From contig DATLBC010000035.1 in assembly GCA_035527095.1 (NCBI GenBank), forward strand, positions 1 through 34,981: a stretch of DNA of 34,981 nucleotides, in the 5' to 3' direction. This DNA is from Sva-07 sp035527095 (lineage in GTDB: Bacteria; Actinomycetota; Acidimicrobiia; Acidimicrobiales; Ilumatobacteraceae). Shown here piece by piece: positions 31,673 to 34,981 of the stretch. Position 1 is the first letter of the stretch; each line of letters starts with the position of its first letter. Below the pieces are notes generated by a model that saw only the letters and a program-made list of their open reading frames with translations, ran no database searches and was not told the DNA's origin. The translations under genes were made by a program, and so were the position numbers.

Positions 31673-31975
31673 TCAGAGCTGCTCGCCCTCGGCGATGCGC
31701 TGATGATGGTGGATCACTTCGGCCACGATGAACCGCAGGAACTTCTCGGTGAACACCGGGTCGAGCCCGGACTGCTCGGCAAGCGCGCGAAGCCGTTCGA
31801 TCTGCACACGCTCACGGTCTTCGTCTGCGGCGGGAAGATCGACCTTGGCCTTGTAGCGACCCACCGCCTTGGTGATCTTGAAGCGCTCGGCAAGGAGATG
31901 CACCAACGCCGCGTCGATGTTGTCGATACTGGCGCGGTACTCGGCCAGCTGCGGATCGACGCTCGCCTCACTCAT
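31673..31975 (-). CDS. chorismate mutase, AroQ class
   Basis: The 100-residue all-helical protein converts chorismate to prephenate for phenylalanine and tyrosine. It has the typical first helix I-D-x-I-D-A-A-L-V-x-L-L-A-E-R, then K-A-V-G-R-Y-K and a D-x-x-R-E/R-V segment, as in the actinobacterial short AroQ type that is activated by class II DAHP synthase. ATG 31975 is preferred to the GTG at 31981 because a -10 element sits 7 bases before it. It is first in the chorismate mutase-miaA-dapF-hflX-dapC chain. Confidence 0.88.
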   Translation of the reverse strand: MSEASVDPQLAEYRASIDNIDAALVHLLAERFKITKAVGRYKAKVDLPAADEDRERVQIERLRALAEQSGLDPVFTEKFLRFIVAEVIHHHQRIAEGEQL

Positions 31976-31982
31976 CGCCACG

Positions 31983-31988
31983 ACGCTA
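31983..31988 (-). promoter_or_regulatory. -10 element of a leaderless promoter for the chorismate mutase operon
   Basis: On the minus strand TAGCGT is followed by 7 bases and the ATG at 31975. The GTG at 31981 lies within those 7 bases and would be too close to the -10 to be transcribed. Confidence 0.58.
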
Positions 31989-32066
31989 CTGCTCCACGCC
32001 CCAGAAAAATGTGTGCGTCGTCGTCGTCAGCGCAACGACACGCGCACGTTTCGGACCTGAACGACG

Positions 32067-33488
32067 TCAGAGGGATGCGACAGGGATGCGGAGCTTGTGC
32101 GTGGGTTCGCAGATGAACTCGACGAACTGCCCTTCGAGGAAGTGCGGCGCGGCGCGGGTGATCTCGACGGTTGCGTAGCTTCCGGTGCGCAGCGGGCGCG
32201 GCGGCACGAAATGGACCAGCTTGTTCTGGCGTGTGCGACCACTGGTGACCGCCGGGTCACGCTTGCTCGGCCCTTCGACGAGCACCTCCTCGATCCGGCC
32301 GACTCGTGCCTGGTGACGGCGCAGTGCCGACCGCTCGACGACGAGGCGCAGCCGTTCGAATCGCTCGGTGACGACCGCTGAGTCGACGAAGTCAGCGTCC
32401 ATCGCTGCCGCTTCGGTTCCCTCCCGAGGCGAGAAGATGAACGTGTAGGCGTAGTCGTACTCTGCTTCGGCGGCCACGGCCAGTGTCTGTTCGAAGTCGG
32501 CCTCGGTCTCACCCGGAAAGCCGACGATGATGTCGGTCGAGACAGCCAGGTCGTCGATCGTCGCTCGGGCTTCGGCGAGGCGGGCGAGGTAACGCTCGGC
32601 GGTGTAGCCCCGGTGCATCAGGCCCAGGACGCGATCGCTGCCCGATTGCAGCGGGTAATGCAGGTGCTCGCAGACCGCTGGGATCTCCGCCATTGCGGCA
32701 AACGTCTCCGGGCGCATGTCCTTGGGGTGTGGGCTCGTATAGCGCACCCTGCGGATTCCGTCGACTGCGCCGACGTCGCGCAGCAGGTCGGCGAACAGCG
32801 GGCGGAGCCGTGCGGATTCGTCGCCCGCCTGACGGGCGGCCACCTGGAGATCGCGACCGTAACTGTTGACGTTCTGGCCGAGCAGCGTCACCTCGGTGAC
32901 GCCGTCGGCACTCAGGTCGCCGACTTCGGCGAGGATCTCGTCGTAGGGCCGGCTGATCTCTGTGCCTCGCACGGCGGGCACGATGCAGAAGGCACAGTTG
33001 TTGTCGCATCCGATCTGGATGGTGACCCACGCGTTGTACGACGTCTCGCGACGAGCGGGAAGCGCCGAGGGGAACAACGCCTGGTCGTCGATGACGGCTT
33101 CGGTGAGGATCTCGGTGATCGGGCGCGCAGCAGTGCGGGCCTCGGCGAGCAGCTCGGCGGCACGGTGCACGTTGTGCGTGCCCATGACGACGTCGACATG
33201 GCCGGCACGCTTGGCCACGAGCTCCTGGTCCTTCTGCGCCAAGCAGCCCGACACGACGATCTGACGACCCTCGCGCTCACCCTTCCAGGTCTTGAGATGT
33301 CCGAGATTGCCATAGAGCTTGTTGTCGGCGTTCTCGCGGATACAGCACGTGTTGAGCACGACGACGTCGGCATCGGCTTCGTTCTCGGCACGCACGAGTC
33401 CATCGGCTTCGAGCAGGCCCGAGATGCGTTCGGAGTCGTGCTCGTTCATCTGGCACCCATAGGTGCGCACGATGTAGCTGCGGGACAT
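32067..33488 (-). CDS. miaB: tRNA-2-methylthio-N6-dimethylallyladenosine synthase MiaB
   Basis: The 473-residue radical-SAM methylthiotransferase acts after MiaA. The N-terminal UPF0004 domain holds Cys12 (T-Y-G-C-Q-M-N), Cys48 (N-T-C-C-I-R-E-N-A) and Cys82 (S-G-C-L-A-Q), the ligands of the auxiliary Fe-S cluster. The radical-SAM triad is Cys161, Cys165 and Cys168 (G-C-D-N-N-C-A-F-C). A TRAM domain follows near the C-terminus. The ATG at 33488 gives the canonical N-terminus. GGAGG lies 3 bases upstream and TAGCCT 8 bases upstream (33502-33497), so the translation mode is ambiguous. Confidence 0.96.
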   Translation of the reverse strand: MSRSYIVRTYGCQMNEHDSERISGLLEADGLVRAENEADADVVVLNTCCIRENADNKLYGNLGHLKTWKGEREGRQIVVSGCLAQKDQELVAKRAGHVDVVMGTHNVHRAAELLAEARTAARPITEILTEAVIDDQALFPSALPARRETSYNAWVTIQIGCDNNCAFCIVPAVRGTEISRPYDEILAEVGDLSADGVTEVTLLGQNVNSYGRDLQVAARQAGDESARLRPLFADLLRDVGAVDGIRRVRYTSPHPKDMRPETFAAMAEIPAVCEHLHYPLQSGSDRVLGLMHRGYTAERYLARLAEARATIDDLAVSTDIIVGFPGETEADFEQTLAVAAEAEYDYAYTFIFSPREGTEAAAMDADFVDSAVVTERFERLRLVVERSALRRHQARVGRIEEVLVEGPSKRDPAVTSGRTRQNKLVHFVPPRPLRTGSYATVEITRAAPHFLEGQFVEFICEPTHKLRIPVASL

Positions 33489-33555
33489 GGCCTCCGAGGC
33501 TACTGGCGCCAGGTGACGCACGACCCGGCATCGGCGATTCATGACCGCTGGTCGC

Positions 33556-33561
33556 TATCGT
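33556..33561 (+). promoter_or_regulatory. -10 element of a leaderless promoter for the membrane-protein gene
   Basis: TATCGT is followed by 7 bases and a GTG at 33569. An in-frame GTG at 33560 overlaps the hexamer and is therefore unlikely to be transcribed. Confidence 0.5.
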
Positions 33562-33568
33562 GCCGCTC

Positions 33569-34000
33569 GTGCTTGCCATCCTCGTTCCCGAGAACTACGA
33601 CCTGTACCGGGTCCTCTACTTCGTGCACCTGCTGTCTGCGATCGCCGCATTCGGTCCGCTGTTCCTGTACCCGCGTCTCCAGCGGGCCGGAGCGACCGCG
33701 GAGGTTGCACGTCTGCACATGCGTCTGGTGTTCCCGGCTCTCGTGTTGCTGTGGGTGGCCGGCATGGGAATGGCCGGGGTCGGCAAGATCAGCCTCGTCG
33801 GCACGCCGTTCGTCACCGCCACCATCGTGCTGTGGCTGATCGCTCTGGCAGTGAGCTGGTTCATGATCCGTCCAGCGCTCACGGACACCGCCGACGACGC
33901 CCGCAAGATCATGGCCGCCGGCATCGGCATCACGCACCTGATCCTGGTGGTGTCGCTGTACCTGATGATCTTCAAGCCGGGTGGCTACGAGTTCAACTGA
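33569..34000 (+). CDS. DUF2269-like four-span membrane protein
   Basis: The 143-residue integral membrane protein has four hydrophobic segments (about 13-35, 50-70, 80-100 and 115-137). The first reads Y-F-V-H-L-L-S-A-I-A-A-F-G-P-L-F and the last contains a His (G-I-T-H-L). The spaced histidines resemble small haem- or metal-binding membrane proteins such as DUF2269/CopD-like families; this is a weak resemblance. It is divergent from miaB. Confidence 0.7.
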   Translation: MLAILVPENYDLYRVLYFVHLLSAIAAFGPLFLYPRLQRAGATAEVARLHMRLVFPALVLLWVAGMGMAGVGKISLVGTPFVTATIVLWLIALAVSWFMIRPALTDTADDARKIMAAGIGITHLILVVSLYLMIFKPGGYEFN

Positions 34001-34022
34001 ACGCCGCCTCTGCTCGCCGGCG

Positions 34023-34457
34023 TCAGCTGGCGCCCATGACGAGACGGCCGTCGTCGTCGAGCCCGGCGTAGGGATTGTGAGCGATCTCCCACAGGTGCCC
34101 GTCGGGATCGGCAACGTATGACGAGTACCCGCCCCAGAAGGCTGTGTGTGGCTCGACGACCGAGGACGCCCCAGCAGCGATCCACTCGGCGAACACCGCA
34201 TCGACGTCGTCGGTCGATGCCAGGTTCATCGCCAACGTGACGCCACGAAACCCTGAGCCCTCGGAGGGAACCTGGGCGTCGTCGGCCAGCGCAGACCATT
34301 CGTAGAGCCCGAATACCGGCCCGACCGTGTCGAAGAAGGTGATCGTCGGCATGGAAGAACCCGACTTCGTCCAGCCGAGCGACTCGTAGAACGCGGTCGA
34401 CCTCGCGAGGTCGGCGACACCGAACGTGACGATCGAAATGCGATTTGGAACGGTCAT
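34023..34457 (-). CDS. VOC (glyoxalase/bleomycin-resistance) family protein
   Basis: The 144-residue protein shows a single paired-module VOC fold: an N-terminal strand and helix V-T-F-G-V-A-D-L-A-R-S-T-A-F-Y-E-S-L-G-W, a central D-D-V-D-A-V-F-A-E-W and the terminal Y-V-A-D-P-D-G-H-L-W-E-I-A with the metal-type Glu. The D-P-D-G-H form is typical of the family. It has a clear AAGGAG Shine-Dalgarno sequence before the ATG, unlike many genes in this window. It occupies the position just downstream of recA. Confidence 0.88.
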   Translation of the reverse strand: MTVPNRISIVTFGVADLARSTAFYESLGWTKSGSSMPTITFFDTVGPVFGLYEWSALADDAQVPSEGSGFRGVTLAMNLASTDDVDAVFAEWIAAGASSVVEPHTAFWGGYSSYVADPDGHLWEIAHNPYAGLDDDGRLVMGAS

Positions 34458-34508
34458 GTGGGTCTCCTTCGACGAGACACCATCATGACCGTTCTCACGC
34501 TCGAGGTG

Positions 34509-34981
34509 TCAGCCCAGATCGATCGGGGCCTCGTCGGCCTCGGAGAACTCGTCGGCGACGTCGGCAACCTCTGGCTCGTCGGACTGCTTGAGGCCCGACA
34601 CCGTCAGCACCTTGTCGCTGATCTCCATCATGATCTCGGGGTTCTGCTTGAGATAGTCCTTGGCCTTCTCACGCCCCTGACCCAACTGTTCGCCCTCGTA
34701 GGTGAACCAGGCACCCGACTTCTTCACGATGCCGAGGTCGACCGACATGTCGATCAGTGAGCCCTCACGGCTGATGCCCTGGCCGTACATGATGTCGAAC
34801 TCGGCCTGACGGAACGGGGGCGACACCTTGTTCTTGACGACCTTGACGCGAGTGCGGTTGCCGACCACTTCGGCGCCGTCCTTCAACGACTCGATCCGAC
34901 GGATGTCGAGACGGACCGACGAGTAGAACTTCAGCGCCCGGCCGCCTGGGGTGGTCTCGGGCGAACCGAACATCACCCCGA
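34509..34981 (-). CDS. recA: recombinase RecA, C-terminal part (cut by window edge)
   Basis: The last 156 codons or so of recA run off the right edge. Visible family features are M-F-G-S-P-E-T-T-P-G-G-R-A-L-K-F-Y-S-S-V-R (loop L2 exit and core), R-T-R-V-K-V-V-K-N-K-V-S-P-P-F-R, F-D-I-M-Y-G-x-G-I-S-R-E-G and S-G-A-W-F-T-Y-E-G-E-Q-L-G-Q-G-R-E, followed by the usual acidic tail. RecA drives homologous recombination and triggers LexA self-cleavage. No recX gene follows it before the next genes. Confidence 0.97.
   Translation of the reverse strand, partial: GVMFGSPETTPGGRALKFYSSVRLDIRRIESLKDGAEVVGNRTRVKVVKNKVSPPFRQAEFDIMYGQGISREGSLIDMSVDLGIVKKSGAWFTYEGEQLGQGREKAKDYLKQNPEIMMEISDKVLTVSGLKQSDEPEVADVADEFSEADEAPIDLG

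Overview
The window is about 35 kb of high-GC DNA from an actinobacterium, most likely of the class Acidimicrobiia (Ilumatobacter-like). Three things suggest this: the recA / miaB-miaA-dapF-hflX / lexA-LysM-nrdR neighbourhood of Actinobacteria, the actinobacterial SOS-box sequence TCGAAC-N4-GTTCGA, and the type of housekeeping genes (class II DAHP synthase, KorAB, UvrD2-like helicase, LytR_C protein beside nadD). This placement is inference from gene content; no rRNA is present. I see no prophage, insertion sequence, CRISPR array or known defence island. It is an ordinary chromosomal segment with several unusual local features.

Layout. 1-301 holds no gene. 302-3327 (minus strand): tRNA-Ala(GGC), a VOC protein and the tightly coupled nadD-LytR_C-rsfS operon. 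3623-7265 (plus): a short sigma-70 factor with a strong terminator, class II DAHP synthase (shikimate pathway), a beta-lactamase-fold serine hydrolase and a coupled unknown protein. 7285-9475: acylphosphatase, a ROK-type sugar kinase-like protein and a PIG-L deacetylase. 9571-12385 (plus): a cytochrome P450, a small membrane protein and an N-terminally truncated response-regulator/class III cyclase bracketed by matching palindromes. 12447-13923 (minus): TrkA-C membrane protein, small lipoprotein and thymidine kinase. 14082-17008 (plus): korA-korB, a 2-oxoacid:ferredoxin oxidoreductase. 17012-23850 (minus): ABC ATPase, a DUF429-like protein, a hemolysin III/PAQR protein, a large UvrD-family helicase with zinc finger and HRDC domain, a small membrane protein and an enoyl-CoA hydratase.

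24145-34981 is the DNA-damage and core-metabolism block: a DnaA-box cluster, a RibD-C/DHFR-like reductase, nrdR, a divergent LysM cell-division-inhibitor-type gene and lexA with two SOS boxes and a clear leaderless promoter. Then comes the minus-strand chain chorismate mutase-miaA-dapF-hflX-dapC (the last four joined by 4-base start/stop overlaps), miaB, a membrane protein, a VOC protein and the 3' end of recA, cut by the window edge. DapF and DapC both serve lysine/diaminopimelate synthesis, LexA and RecA form the SOS switch, and NrdR controls ribonucleotide reductase.

Two patterns cut across the window. First, at least eleven genes have a TANNNT hexamer exactly 6 or 7 bases before the start codon and no Shine-Dalgarno sequence, pointing to widespread leaderless transcription. 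Second, a 42-bp imperfect palindrome occurs four times as two tandem pairs with an identical 61-bp period, 14 kb apart and in opposite orientation. This looks like a dispersed REP/MITE-like repeat family. The most unusual items are this repeat family, the palindrome-bracketed truncated cyclase, the helicase with an unrecognised N-terminal domain, and an orphan ABC ATPase that has Asn in place of the H-loop His.
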